DNA of 64,000 bases from Nocardia sp. NBC_01503 (GTDB lineage: Bacteria; Actinomycetota; Actinomycetes; Mycobacteriales; Mycobacteriaceae), in the NCBI RefSeq assembly GCF_036327755.1, contig NZ_CP109596.1:2666001-2730000 (forward strand), read 5' to 3'. Below the pieces are notes generated by a model. The model was not told where the DNA came from, searched no databases, and saw only the letters and a program-made list of their open reading frames with translations. The position numbers and the translations under genes are program-made. Shown piece by piece: positions 26,036 to 35,402 of the stretch (within the stretch, counting starts at the first letter, position 1; every line of letters begins with the position of its first letter).

Positions 26036-26770
26036 CTAGGTCGCTACGTCGTCCTCCAGTGTGCGCGCCAATTCGATATCGGTGACCAACTGCACCATCA
26101 GGTCCCGTAATTCACAGTCGGGGAGGTGATGGGCGGCGAATTCGAACGGTTCGGAGACATCGAGGCCGCCCTTGGTGGCCTCCAGAATCACCCAGGGGAT
26201 ACCGACATCGGCGACACCGAGCCGGTCACGGACGAGATCGGTGGTGTCCTCGACCAATCCGGTGCGGGCGGAGACGGCGGCGGTCATCTGTTCGTCGAGC
26301 TCGACCCGGCGCGCCTCCAGCGCACCCAGATCGGCGCCGATCTCCTGGGAGACGGTGGTGCGCACCGAGCCGTCGTCGAAGACCTGGAAGCCCTCGTTCA
26401 CAGCCGTTGTGCCGAGCGCGATCTCGGTCTCGGCGAGATCGGGCAGCGTGCGCAGACAATCCAGCACCGCGTCCAATGCCACCACCAGGCGATCGCGAAT
26501 ATCGCGGCGGTGCACCAACTCCTGTTCGGCTTGTTCGCGTTCGGTGAGCACCTGCTCCACCGCACGCCCGATCTGGAAGGCCATGGCGGTGGACTCCGGG
26601 GCCCAGCCGCCCTGCGGGACATATTCGCCCTCGCCGGGAGTAATGGTGTCCAGAAAGCCGTTCACGGCGTCGAGGAGATCCTCCAATTGCGCCCGGGACA
26701 CGGCGGGATGCCGGAAGGCACGCAAATACTGTTCGTGCGCTTCCGCGGGTTCTACCTCACCGTCGCTCAC
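26036..26770 (-). CDS. Hypothetical helical protein
   Basis: The 244-residue soluble protein is rich in Glu, Asp, Leu and Ala. A predicted coiled region lies at about 75-110 (GRAVEQVLTEREQAEQELVHRRDIRDRL) and another at about 150-175. No family was recognised. The GTG start is preceded by CAGGAT and 7 nt, possibly a leaderless arrangement. It sits 40 bp upstream of dhaK and 81 bp downstream of the AIM24 trio, all on the minus strand, so it could belong to either unit. Confidence 0.6.
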   Translation of the reverse strand: MSDGEVEPAEAHEQYLRAFRHPAVSRAQLEDLLDAVNGFLDTITPGEGEYVPQGGWAPESTAMAFQIGRAVEQVLTEREQAEQELVHRRDIRDRLVVALDAVLDCLRTLPDLAETEIALGTTAVNEGFQVFDDGSVRTTVSQEIGADLGALEARRVELDEQMTAAVSARTGLVEDTTDLVRDRLGVADVGIPWVILEATKGGLDVSEPFEFAAHHLPDCELRDLMVQLVTDIELARTLEDDVAT

Positions 26771-26850
26771 CCGACCGATCCTGCCACGGGTGCGCGGTGG
26801 CGCGTAGTAATGGCAGCAAACCTCTGGCGTGCCCTGTTCAGGGTGGGCAC

Positions 26851-27612
26851 TCAGTGTGTCTGCTGCCCGCCCAGCTGCTGCATGACAACGGCCTGGATGC
26901 GCTGCAGTCCGCTCGGGGTCATCCCGCTCTGCAGCTGTCCCTCGATGGTGCGCACCAGGTGTGAATCGTCCAGGATCTTCTCACTGGACTGGATGAGCAC
27001 CGTCCCGCTGCCGGTGAAGTCGAATTGCCGTTCCTCACCGGAGTTCACGCCGAATCGCGCCGCCCCGGCGGCGAGGAAACTCGACACCCAGCGCTGATCG
27101 TAATGATGGCTGGGGGACGGGCAGTCGGCCCAGCCGACCAGCGCCTCCGGGTCCACCCGCAGCGGCGGTTCGGCGAAGATGACGGGTCCGTTGGACGATG
27201 CCAGGAACCGGCCGGTGCCGATGAGCGTCAGAAATCCGGGCACGATCGACTGATTCAGCGACAGACCCGGTTCGAATGCCAGCAAATTCGCGGCACGGAT
27301 GGTGAGATTGCCCTCGTCGAGGTCATAGGAGTTGATGTTGTAGCCACGATCACCGATGATCAATTTCCCGTGGCCCTCGGCAACCACATAGTCGCCGGTG
27401 AATAATGGAGCTGAAAACTGTTGCGACACCATGTGTAGCAGTCCGCCCTGCAGACCGTGTGTCAGTGCCCGGAACTCCATTTGCCCGTAGTACGCGATCA
27501 TCGCTCCCCGGCGCATGAACCACGGTTGGCGCAGATCAATGCTGTAGGCATAATCGTTGCCCGGAAGATTATCGCTTTCAACAAGATTCATCGGATTGAG
27601 GAGGGTGCTCAT
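26851..27612 (-). CDS. AIM24-family protein, copy 3
   Basis: The 253-residue protein has the AIM24 beta-rich fold. FMRRGAMIAYYGQMEFRAL opens the domain, VVAEGHGKLIIGDRGYNI is a core strand pair, and VDPEALVGWADCPSPSHHYDQRW matches the family's VDP.AFVA block. The mitochondrial namesake aids inner-membrane organisation. Bacterial members are often grouped with Ter proteins and are of unknown function. The ATG at 27612 lies 7 nt past the stop of copy 2. It is the most divergent of the three, with a longer N-terminus and a helical tail. Confidence 0.8.
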   Translation of the reverse strand: MSTLLNPMNLVESDNLPGNDYAYSIDLRQPWFMRRGAMIAYYGQMEFRALTHGLQGGLLHMVSQQFSAPLFTGDYVVAEGHGKLIIGDRGYNINSYDLDEGNLTIRAANLLAFEPGLSLNQSIVPGFLTLIGTGRFLASSNGPVIFAEPPLRVDPEALVGWADCPSPSHHYDQRWVSSFLAAGAARFGVNSGEERQFDFTGSGTVLIQSSEKILDDSHLVRTIEGQLQSGMTPSGLQRIQAVVMQQLGGQQTH

Positions 27613-27619
27613 GGCAGTC

Positions 27620-28324
27620 TCACAGCTTCTGTTCGGAGGCTTGCACGTACACGACGCCCTGGCCGGCGCAGTGCAGTTGCATGGCCTCACCCGACCCGCG
27701 ACCGACCGCGTCCCGCCAGCTCAGCGCGGATTTCAATTCCGTCTGCACATTCCCGTAGGCCGCTACGAAAGCTTGCGGGTCGACCACGACGGGGTACTGC
27801 CCGCCGACCGGTAGCTCGAAGAAGCCGCCGTGCCCGAGCAGTACGGCACTGCCCTGTCCGGACAACTGCGTCGTGAACATGCCCGCGCCGGTGAGCATTC
27901 CGCTCGCCGCGCCCCGCAATGCGCCCATCAGGCCGCCGCCGCGCCCGCCCTGGCCGCCGCCCGAACTCAGCACCGAGACAATCGAACTCTGTAGTCCGGC
28001 GGTATTGGCGAGCAGTCGCGAGGCCTCCACCCGCAGGACCGCGCCCGGCTGCATCTGCACCACGTGCGTCTCCAAACCCGCGAAACCGTAATGCACTTCA
28101 CCATTGCCCTGGGCCAGCATGGTGCGCTCGTGCTCACCGGCCATCATGCGCCCGGCCATACCGGCGAGCCCGCCCATACCGCCCATCTGACCCGCGCCGG
28201 GCACCTGATGCGGGGCGAAGGACACATCGCCGGTGTAGAAGAGCATCGCCCCGGTGCGCGCCACTACGCCACTGGCCCGCGACACATTCACCCTCACGAC
28301 TTTTGCGTTGACCTGCTCGAACAT
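27620..28324 (-). CDS. AIM24-family protein, copy 2
   Basis: The 234-residue protein has an opening strand FEQVNAKVVRVNVS and a Met/Gly-rich insert (about 45-65). GGGGQGGRGG-like glycine-rich sequence lies near 125-135, followed by AGMFTTQLSGQGSAVLLGHGGFFELPV and VVVDPQAFVAAYGNVQTEL. The LSGQG and VDPQAF blocks match copy 1 (VSGQG, VDPDAF), so the two are tandem duplicates. It lies 9 bp downstream of copy 1. Confidence 0.82.
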   Translation of the reverse strand: MFEQVNAKVVRVNVSRASGVVARTGAMLFYTGDVSFAPHQVPGAGQMGGMGGLAGMAGRMMAGEHERTMLAQGNGEVHYGFAGLETHVVQMQPGAVLRVEASRLLANTAGLQSSIVSVLSSGGGQGGRGGGLMGALRGAASGMLTGAGMFTTQLSGQGSAVLLGHGGFFELPVGGQYPVVVDPQAFVAAYGNVQTELKSALSWRDAVGRGSGEAMQLHCAGQGVVYVQASEQKL

Positions 28325-28333
28325 TTTTCGCCC

Positions 28334-28957
28334 CTACCGTTCGGCGGGCTGGATCAACACCACGCCCTGCCCGTCCCAGCGCAGCGAGAACGCCTCCCCG
28401 CCACCCTGACCCATCACATCGCGCCACGACACATCGGTCACGAAGGACTGCTGCAGATTGCCGCGCGCCGCTACGAAGGCATCCGGATCCACCACCAGTG
28501 GATACTGCGGTGACACCTCCAGATGAATCAGCGGCCCACCCGCGGAGAGCAAGGCCACCTGACCCTGGCCGGACACCGTGGTGGTGAACAGGCCCGCACC
28601 GGTGGTCGCACCGCGCAGACCCGCGAAAGTCACATTGGTGCGCAGATTTCCGGCGAAGGCCAGCAGCTGCTGCGACTCGACCTGCAGGGTGTCGTTGTTC
28701 AGATCCACCACGGTCACGTTCTGACCGTTGATCGCGAAGAACACCCGGCCCTGACCCGAGCACTCCATGAGGGAGAGCGCTTCTCCGGTGGCGCGGCGCT
28801 TCAAACCCGCGACCACACCGTCGCCCCCGCCGAAACCGGCGCTCTTGAACTGCACATTGCCCTCGTAGGCGACCATCGATCCCGCGATCGCCCGGATGCT
28901 GGTCCCGGACAGGTGCGCCTCGATCACCCGCTTGGACTTCTCGAAAAGCTGTGCCAT
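28334..28957 (-). CDS. AIM24-family protein, copy 1
   Basis: The 207-residue protein is a complete AIM24 domain: IRAIAGSMVAYEGNVQFKSAGFGG, LMECSGQGRVFFAINGQNV, GLFTTTVSGQGQVALLSAGGPL, LVVDPDAFVAARGNLQQSF and the RWDGQGVVLIQPAER end. It is first of three tandem AIM24 genes and divergent, across 111 bp, from the double-TerD gene. This pairing suggests a membrane-stress function. GGGGAA before the ATG serves as ribosome site. Confidence 0.83.
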   Translation of the reverse strand: MAQLFEKSKRVIEAHLSGTSIRAIAGSMVAYEGNVQFKSAGFGGGDGVVAGLKRRATGEALSLMECSGQGRVFFAINGQNVTVVDLNNDTLQVESQQLLAFAGNLRTNVTFAGLRGATTGAGLFTTTVSGQGQVALLSAGGPLIHLEVSPQYPLVVDPDAFVAARGNLQQSFVTDVSWRDVMGQGGGEAFSLRWDGQGVVLIQPAER

Positions 28958-29068
28958 CGATTCCCCGTACTAGAACTGTGGCGCCACCCTAACCGATCGG
29001 GTCTGCGGCTGCCGCCGTTCATTTCTCGTAGAGTGGCAGCGAAAGCACCGACAAGCGAAGGGTCGACC

Positions 29069-30292
29069 TTGTCCGCAGCATTGGTGAAGGGCCAGAACGG
29101 CTCTCTGACCGTGAACGATGTGGTGATCGGCGTGCAGATCGCCGCGCCCGCGGATCTGTCCGCACTCCTGGTTACCGAGACCGGCAAGGTCCGATCGGAC
29201 GCCGACTTCGTCTTCTTCAACCAGCCCAGTGGGCCCGGGGTGAATCTGCAGCCCGGTTCGTCCGGGCAGCCGGCGTCCCTGGTGATCTCGCTGGGCGCGG
29301 TGCCCGCAGGGATTCAGCAGATCCGCGCGGTCATCACCCTGGACGAGGCGGGCAACAACTTCGGGCGGATTCCCGCACCGGTCGCCACAGTCTCCGATCT
29401 CGGCGGAAATCCGTTGTACGAGTACCGGATCGAGGGGCTCGACACCGAATCCATCGTCATCGCCCTGGAGGTGTATCGGCGACAGGGCGGTTGGAAGGTG
29501 CGCGCGGTCGGGCAGGGGTATGCGGGCGGATTCGCCGCCCTCGTGACCGATCACGGCGTACAGGTGAGTCAGGCGCAGTCCCAGCCCGTCGAACCGGCCG
29601 CGCCCGCCGGTGCGTATCCGCCTGCCGCACCGGGCTATCCGCCGCAGGCCCCGGCCGCCGCACCCGCGCCGGTCTCGGATCCGAGCTCGGATCGCGATCT
29701 GCCCAAGAACCATTCGGTGAGCCTGGCCAAAGGCCAGCGCATCAACCTCCGCAAGGAGGGCGGCGCGGCCCTGGCCTACGTGAAGATGGGGCTGGGCTGG
29801 GATCCGGTCAAGCGCGGCGGCATGTTCGGAAACCGCGCCCCCGATATCGATCTGGACGCCTCGGTGGTGATGTTCGCCGACACCAGCCCGGTCGATGTCG
29901 TCTACTACGGCAGCCTGGCCGCCAAGGACGGCTCCATCCGCCACCAGGGCGACAACCTCACCGGTGAGGGCGAGGGTGATGACGAGGTGATCGTGGTCGA
30001 CCTGACCCGCATCTCGAACCGGGTCACCACGCTGCTGTTCATCGTGACCTCATACAAGGGGCACACCTTCGAACAGGTGGCGAACGCGTTCTGCCGCCTG
30101 GTCGACGGCACCAACAATGCCGAACTGGCGCGGTACACCATGGCGGGCGGAATGCCGTTCACCGGTATGGCCATGGCCAAGGTGTATCGCACCGGCAATA
30201 CCCAGGATTGGAAGTTGGAGGCACTGGGTGAGGGCTTCCAGGCCAAACATCCGGGTGAGGCCGTACCCCAGCTGGGGCGCTTCCTGCACTAA
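29069..30292 (+). CDS. Double TerD-domain protein
   Basis: The 407-residue protein has two TerD domains. The first (about 1-170) keeps the fold (GQNGSLTVNDVVIGVQI, FVFFNQPSGPG, VRAVGQGYAGGFAALVTDHGVQV), but its calcium loop is replaced by PGSSGQPAS. The second (about 215-405) keeps GDNLTGEGEGDDE and IDLDASVVMF. A Pro/Ala linker (about 172-210) joins them. TTG at 29069 is chosen because GAAGGG precedes it by 6 nt and homology begins there; TAGAGT at 29029-29034 could be the -10. The two domains presumably differ in metal binding. It is divergent from the AIM24 genes and its stop overlaps that of the convergent GT87 gene. Confidence 0.88.
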   Translation: MSAALVKGQNGSLTVNDVVIGVQIAAPADLSALLVTETGKVRSDADFVFFNQPSGPGVNLQPGSSGQPASLVISLGAVPAGIQQIRAVITLDEAGNNFGRIPAPVATVSDLGGNPLYEYRIEGLDTESIVIALEVYRRQGGWKVRAVGQGYAGGFAALVTDHGVQVSQAQSQPVEPAAPAGAYPPAAPGYPPQAPAAAPAPVSDPSSDRDLPKNHSVSLAKGQRINLRKEGGAALAYVKMGLGWDPVKRGGMFGNRAPDIDLDASVVMFADTSPVDVVYYGSLAAKDGSIRHQGDNLTGEGEGDDEVIVVDLTRISNRVTTLLFIVTSYKGHTFEQVANAFCRLVDGTNNAELARYTMAGGMPFTGMAMAKVYRTGNTQDWKLEALGEGFQAKHPGEAVPQLGRFLH

Positions 30293-31950
30293 CGCCCCGT
30301 CAAGGCGGGTCGGGGCCGCAGCAGCGGCGGCAGCCACGGGTGCGCCGGGTCGGGGGCGCGATCGAGAATGCCGCCGCCCGGATCGTCCACGCCGTCGCGG
30401 CGCACCGGATCGTCGCCGGGGCAGTAGATCTGCCGGATCACCAAGGCGCACAGGATGATCACCGTGATATCGCGGAGCGCGACGGTCCCGGTGAACCACT
30501 GTTCCGGAATGCCCTTCTTGTCGGTGCCGAGGTAGTAGTACATTCGCGGCACCCACACCAGGGCGTCGATCGTCATCCATGCCAACAGGATTCGCCGCTG
30601 CGGCAGCGCGAGCACCGCCAGCGGCACCAGCCACAGCGAATACTGCGGACTCCACACCTTATTGGTGAGCAGGAACGCCGCCACCACCAGGAACGCCAAC
30701 TGCGCCAGGCGCGGTCGCCGCGCCGCGGTGAGCCCGATCCAGCCGATACCCGCACAGGCGGCGACGAACAGCAGCAGCGATACCAGGTTCAACAGGGCCG
30801 GGGTGTCCGTGGATTTCAGGACGCCGTCGAACCCCCGCCAGCCGGTGAACGAGGTGAAGACGTTGTACACCGAATCCGGGTCGGCATGGCGTTCGGTATT
30901 GAGCCGGAAGAACTCTCGCCAGCCCCGGCCGTAGAGCACCGCGATCGGGGCGTTCACCGCCAGCCACGTGATGGCCGCGCCAGCGACGGTCGCACCGGCG
31001 GCGCGCAGCGGACGCACTCCGCCCCAGCGGGATTCGTCCTCGTCGAGACGTTCGGCGCGCAGGCACAGCACCACGATCGGGCCGAGCAGCAGCAGCGGAT
31101 ACAGTTTCGCCGCCCCGCCCAGGCCCAGCAGCACCCCCGCCAGCACCGGCCGTTTACGCGCCCACGCGAGAAGGCCACAGGCCGCGAAAGCCGTTGCGAG
31201 CGTGTCGAAATTGGTGAAAGCGTGCACCAGCACCAGCGGTGACAGTGCCATCAGCGCGGCGTCCCACACCCGCCGCCCCGCCAATTGCGCTGCGGCCCAG
31301 ATGGTTACCAGCCAGGCCAGCGCCAATCCGACGGCCACCACATTGAAATAGATGACCACCTCCAGCGCGCCGGGCAGCGGAGACTGCTTCCACGCCTTGG
31401 CGATTCCCATGGCGCCGTACTGATAGAGCCCGGACAGTACGGGATACTCCATATACCGGGTCTCGGGCTTACCGTCGGAGCCGAAATCGGTCCACTGCTT
31501 CTTGTACGGGAACGCGCCCTCGTTCAGATGCTCCGCGCCGTACAGCGGCACCGTATCCGAATAGCACATGGCCACGTACTGGCGGCCGTTGTTCCAATCC
31601 AGCCCGATCCCGCCCCCGCCGTCGGGGGCCTGCTGAATACAGCCCGCCTTACCGAACCAGCTGAGCGCCAGGAAGAGCACCGCGAACGCCATCAGCACCC
31701 GCATGGGCGTCCAGAATCGAACCCGCCCGATGAGCGCGTGATCACCGACCGGCCCGCCGATCAGATCACACAGCTGCGCGGTGAGCGTATCGGTGCGACT
31801 GGGCTTGTCGCGGTCGTCGACCGACCGCAGATCGGCGGCCAGCGGTGCGGGGGAGACGTACCGCACCGGGGCGGACGGGCCGGGTTCCGGTGCGCCACCG
31901 GCCGACTCGCCGAGGGCGGTCGACCGGTGTGCCACTTCCTGCTCGATCAC
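30289..31950 (-). CDS. GT87-type membrane glycosyltransferase, copy 2
   Basis: The 553-residue protein has a cytoplasmic N-terminus (about 1-70) and about ten membrane segments. The family cluster is CYSDTVPLYGAEHLNEGAFPYKKQW, then MEYPVLSGLYQYGAMGIA, and the late motif is NKVWSPQYSLWLVPL. This copy lies 9 bp behind ponA, the position of Rv0051 in M. tuberculosis, so it is the likely positional ortholog. The copy at 4481 is the paralog. It probably transfers mannose from a polyprenol carrier to an envelope glycan. The GTG start at 31950 gives VIEQEVAHRS. Confidence 0.87.
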   Translation of the reverse strand: MIEQEVAHRSTALGESAGGAPEPGPSAPVRYVSPAPLAADLRSVDDRDKPSRTDTLTAQLCDLIGGPVGDHALIGRVRFWTPMRVLMAFAVLFLALSWFGKAGCIQQAPDGGGGIGLDWNNGRQYVAMCYSDTVPLYGAEHLNEGAFPYKKQWTDFGSDGKPETRYMEYPVLSGLYQYGAMGIAKAWKQSPLPGALEVVIYFNVVAVGLALAWLVTIWAAAQLAGRRVWDAALMALSPLVLVHAFTNFDTLATAFAACGLLAWARKRPVLAGVLLGLGGAAKLYPLLLLGPIVVLCLRAERLDEDESRWGGVRPLRAAGATVAGAAITWLAVNAPIAVLYGRGWREFFRLNTERHADPDSVYNVFTSFTGWRGFDGVLKSTDTPALLNLVSLLLFVAACAGIGWIGLTAARRPRLAQLAFLVVAAFLLTNKVWSPQYSLWLVPLAVLALPQRRILLAWMTIDALVWVPRMYYYLGTDKKGIPEQWFTGTVALRDITVIILCALVIRQIYCPGDDPVRRDGVDDPGGGILDRAPDPAHPWLPPLLRPRPALTGR

Positions 31951-31959
31951 GCCTCGAGG

Positions 31960-34767
31960 CTACCGATTGCGTGGAGTCCCGTTCCCGTTGCCACTGTCCG
32001 TCCCATTTCCATTACCGCCCCCGCCACTATTGGGCGTGGTCGTGAGCGGTGAACCATCCGATGGCGCCACCGGCTGCCCGGACATCGGACCCGCGCCCGG
32101 ATCCGTCGAGGGCTGCGGTTGCGCCCGCTGCTGGTTCTGCGGATTCGGCGCGATACCTGGCACCGGGATCGTGATACCGGGCAGGATCTCGACCTGACTC
32201 TGGGTGATCACGGGCGGCAGAATCGGTGAATCCGTGGTCGAGGGCGCGGTGTACGGAGCGGACCAGGACGGCACGCCCGCCTGACCGCCGATACTGCTCG
32301 GCTTGGGGAATTTGCTCTTGGGCACACCCTCGAGCGCACCGTCCATCGTGCCCTTCCAGATGTCGGCGGGCAGACCGGAACCGTAGATCATGCCGCCGCT
32401 GGCGCTACGCAGTTTGACGCCCTGCTCGGTTCCGACCCATACGGCGGTAGACAACTCCGGAGTGAAGCCGACCATCCACGCGTCGCGGTTCTCGTCGGTG
32501 TCGCCGAGCTGGTTGGTGCCGGTCTTGGAGGCGGATTCGCGCCCGCCCGCCAGATTGTGATGACGCGAGTACGCGGCAATGGGCTTCATGGCGTCGGTGA
32601 CGTTGTCCGCGACGGCCGCGGACACCCGCTGCTCGCCCGCGACGTCTCCGCGCTCCATGAGCACCGTGCCGTCGGAGGTCACCACCTTCTGTACGAAATG
32701 CGGTGCGTGATACATGCCGGACGCGGCGAGTGTCGCGTACGCGGAGGCCATATCCAGCGCCCGAACCTGGTACTGGCCCAGCACGATTCCGTTGTTCGGG
32801 CCGCCGCCACCCGGCTCGGTGAGCGTCTCGCCCACGCCCGGAATCGTCTTCGGAATGCCGAGCTTGTGCGCCATGTCGGCGATCTTCTGCGGGCCGTTGC
32901 CCGGCATGTCGAGCATCATGCGGTAGAAGCTGGTGTTCAGCGAGCGCTTCAACGCTTCGGCGATGGTGCACATGCCACAGGTCTCATTGGCGACGTTGGT
33001 GATCTTGATGCCGTTGACCGTGACCGGGCCGCTGTCGTACAACGTCGAGAGCGGTTTACCCATCTCGAGGTTCTCCGCCAGACCGAAGACCTTGAACGAC
33101 GAGCCCGGCGGCAGACCGGCATTCGCGAAATCGTAGCCCCGGCCGTTCGAACCGCCGTAGTAGGCGCGCACCGCACCGGTCTTCGGGTCCACCGAAACGG
33201 CGGCGGTGCGAAGTACGTCCGGCTCACCGTCCATGGTCTTGTTCACCGAATCGACGACAGCCTGCTGCGCCTTCGCGTCGATGGTGGTGGTGATCTGCAG
33301 ACCCTCGGTGTTCAGCTCGTGCTCGCTGATACCCGCGGCCTCCAGCTCCTGGAGTACCTGGTTCTTGATGAGGCCCTCGGGGCCGTCATCCATGGCCTTG
33401 TCACCTGCCGCCTGTGCCCCCGAAATCACTGCCGGATATTGCATGCTCGCGCGCTCGGACTGGGAGAGATTGCCACCCGAGACCATGCCGTCCAGCACGT
33501 AATTCCAGCGGGTCTGCGCACCCTTCGGGTTCTTCTCCGGGTCCAGGTTCGACGGCTGCTGAATCGTCGCCGCCAGTACCGCGCCTTCGGCCACATCCAG
33601 TTCGGAGACCTTCTTGCCGAAGTACGCCTTGGATGCCGCGTCGATGCCGTACGCGCCACGACCGAAGTAGATGGTGTTCAGGTACGCGGTGAGAATGTCG
33701 TCCTTGGACCACTGCCGCGCCATCTTGGCCGAGATCACCAGCTCGTGCAGCTTACGGCTGAGTGACCGTTCGTCACCGACCATGGCGTTCTTCACATACT
33801 GCTGGGTAATGGTGGAACCACCACCGGCACTGGCCTTTCCCATCACATTGTCACGCGCGGCGCGTGCGAAGCCGGAGATGGAGAAGCCGGGATTGGTGTA
33901 GAAGTCGCGATCCTCGGCCGCGATCACGGCGTTGCGCACGTGCGGCGGGATCTGATCGATGGTGACATCGGACCGGTTGCCCTCCGGCGGAACCACTTTG
34001 GACAGCACCGAGGTGCCGTCCGCCATGAACAGGGTGGCGACCTGATTGGTTTTGATGTCACCGGCTTTGGGTACATCCACGGTCGAGTACGCGACCAGGA
34101 ACATGGTGCTGGGCGCGACGATGAACAACGCCATGATCACGTAGCAGACCCGGCGAACGATCTTCCATGGCGATTTCTTCTTCGGCCTGCGCGAACCACC
34201 GCCTCCGCCACCGGGACCCTCGCCACCGGGACGCCGCGGCGGCGGACCGCCCGGCGCCCCACCTTGGGGACGGCGATTCACCGCGGCGTTCGCACCCGTC
34301 GGCGGACGGGAGCGCTCATCGTTGCGGGTCCGGTCGGCGGTTCCCGCACCGGCGCGAGCCTGCACCCGCGGATTGCGATCGGAGACCCGTTCGGCGCGAT
34401 CGGAGGTCGCGGCCCGCTGCAGATGCGCTGGAACGGCCTGCCGGCCACCGGTATTCATCTTCTGGGTGGCATCGGGCGCGGGCAGCTTGCGCGTCGCATC
34501 CGGCGCGGGGCGGCCACCCTGCGGCGGCGGACCCGGACGGCGCGGCGGCTGACCCGGCGGCGGTACGGGCGCGCGCATGGGCTGACCCTGGGGTCCGCGC
34601 GGCGGCAGCCCGCCCTGTGCCGGACGGCCCGGCTGATTCGGACCGGGCTGGCGCGCTCCCGGCGGCGGACCCTGCGGTCGCGGCGGCGGGTAGCCGCCGG
34701 GGCCGGGTTGCGAACCGCCACGCTGGGGGCGGCCGCCGTGCGGTCCGTCGTCATAGGGCGATGTCAC
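31960..34767 (-). CDS. ponA1: Bifunctional class A penicillin-binding protein (PonA1-like)
   Basis: The protein has about 935 residues. The N-terminal 200 are Pro/Gly/Arg-rich and cytoplasmic, and one membrane segment (about 205-228: VCYVIMALFIVAPSTMFLVAY) follows. The GT51 glycosyltransferase has VIAAEDRDFYTNPG, GGGSTITQQYVKN and YLNTIYFGRGAYGI. The transpeptidase motifs are GSSFKVF (active Ser near 555), SLNTSFY and KTGTNQLG (near 745), and a Pro-rich tail ends the protein. It polymerises and crosslinks peptidoglycan at the poles and septum. I start at GTG 34767 (TSPYDDGPHGG) behind GGAGAG; the frame extends 22 codons further. The unit is DUF5318, ponA, GT87, as in Mycobacterium. Confidence 0.95.
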   Translation of the reverse strand: MTSPYDDGPHGGRPQRGGSQPGPGGYPPPRPQGPPPGARQPGPNQPGRPAQGGLPPRGPQGQPMRAPVPPPGQPPRRPGPPPQGGRPAPDATRKLPAPDATQKMNTGGRQAVPAHLQRAATSDRAERVSDRNPRVQARAGAGTADRTRNDERSRPPTGANAAVNRRPQGGAPGGPPPRRPGGEGPGGGGGGSRRPKKKSPWKIVRRVCYVIMALFIVAPSTMFLVAYSTVDVPKAGDIKTNQVATLFMADGTSVLSKVVPPEGNRSDVTIDQIPPHVRNAVIAAEDRDFYTNPGFSISGFARAARDNVMGKASAGGGSTITQQYVKNAMVGDERSLSRKLHELVISAKMARQWSKDDILTAYLNTIYFGRGAYGIDAASKAYFGKKVSELDVAEGAVLAATIQQPSNLDPEKNPKGAQTRWNYVLDGMVSGGNLSQSERASMQYPAVISGAQAAGDKAMDDGPEGLIKNQVLQELEAAGISEHELNTEGLQITTTIDAKAQQAVVDSVNKTMDGEPDVLRTAAVSVDPKTGAVRAYYGGSNGRGYDFANAGLPPGSSFKVFGLAENLEMGKPLSTLYDSGPVTVNGIKITNVANETCGMCTIAEALKRSLNTSFYRMMLDMPGNGPQKIADMAHKLGIPKTIPGVGETLTEPGGGGPNNGIVLGQYQVRALDMASAYATLAASGMYHAPHFVQKVVTSDGTVLMERGDVAGEQRVSAAVADNVTDAMKPIAAYSRHHNLAGGRESASKTGTNQLGDTDENRDAWMVGFTPELSTAVWVGTEQGVKLRSASGGMIYGSGLPADIWKGTMDGALEGVPKSKFPKPSSIGGQAGVPSWSAPYTAPSTTDSPILPPVITQSQVEILPGITIPVPGIAPNPQNQQRAQPQPSTDPGAGPMSGQPVAPSDGSPLTTTPNSGGGGNGNGTDSGNGNGTPRNR

Positions 34768-34885
34768 AGCCTGGCTCTCCAATAACTCTCGATGCTTACG
34801 GTCCTGGCCTGCGTGGCGGAGCTCATGCGGCAATCAGCCGCCGCGGGCACGGGTGTACTCGCGAATCAGCAGTCGGCGCGGCCTC

Positions 34886-35299
34886 TCACTCGGCCGCGCG
34901 GCGGCGGGTGCCGGTTCGGCGGCGCCCGGTCGGGGCCGGAGCCTGGCCTGCCACATAGGACTGCACCAGGTGATTCCAACTGCAGGTCCGGCACACCTCG
35001 ACCACGTGGACCGAGAACTCCTCGCGCGTCTCGGCCAGCCGGATCAGTTCCTCCGGGGTGCGGGCGGATCCCGCCACCGGTCCCAGCCCGTCACCGTAGA
35101 CCCACGATACGAGAGTCAGCTGCTCTTTCCGGCAGATGGGGCATGTGACCTCGCTCCCGCGCCCATGGAATTTCGCCGCACGCAACAGGTACGGATTCGC
35201 ATCGCACACCGACGAGACATCCACGCGGCCCGCGTAGACGTCGGCCAGCAGCGACCGGCGCCGAAGCGCATAGTCCACTACCTGCCGCTGTATTCGCAC
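34886..35299 (-). CDS. DUF5318 protein (Rv0049-like)
   Basis: The 137-residue protein starts RIQRQVVDYALRRRSLLADVYAGR. Two Cys pairs, TCPICRKEQL and VCRTCSWNHL (about 55-58 and 102-105), look like a zinc ribbon, and the basic tail is RRRTGTRRRAAE. Function is unknown. It sits upstream of ponA as Rv0049 does upstream of ponA1. The GTG start has TACTCT exactly 7 nt before it and no Shine-Dalgarno, which fits a leaderless transcript. Confidence 0.85.
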   Translation of the reverse strand: MRIQRQVVDYALRRRSLLADVYAGRVDVSSVCDANPYLLRAAKFHGRGSEVTCPICRKEQLTLVSWVYGDGLGPVAGSARTPEELIRLAETREEFSVHVVEVCRTCSWNHLVQSYVAGQAPAPTGRRRTGTRRRAAE

Positions 35300-35306
35300 G
35301 CGACCC

Positions 35307-35312
35307 AGAGTA
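35307..35312 (-). promoter_or_regulatory. -10 box for the DUF5318-ponA-GT87 unit (leaderless)
   Basis: On the minus strand TACTCT (TANNNT) is followed by 7 nt and the GTG start at 35299. This probably drives the whole cell-wall unit. The opposite padR promoter lies about 90 bp away. Confidence 0.45.
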
Positions 35313-35385
35313 CTTGCGGTGGCACACCGGCCGCACGCCCCAGATGGACTCTCAGGGTTCCGTCAGGCGGTACATGCGCGCGAAA

Positions 35386-35402
35386 TATATCGGCGCGATA
35401 TA
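35386..35402. promoter_or_regulatory. Perfect palindromic operator in the padR-ino1 promoter
   Basis: TATATCG-GCG-CGATATA is a perfect 7+3+7 dyad in an otherwise GC-rich region. TATAGT (35399-35404), a fine -10 box for padR, overlaps its right arm. Repressor binding would block RNA polymerase. PadR itself is the obvious candidate (autoregulation and control of ino1). Confidence 0.6.

Noticed and set aside
30340..31242. 300-codon plus-strand frame
   Set aside because: It is antisense to the ponA-linked GT87 gene, with Gln/Arg/His-rich shadow composition.
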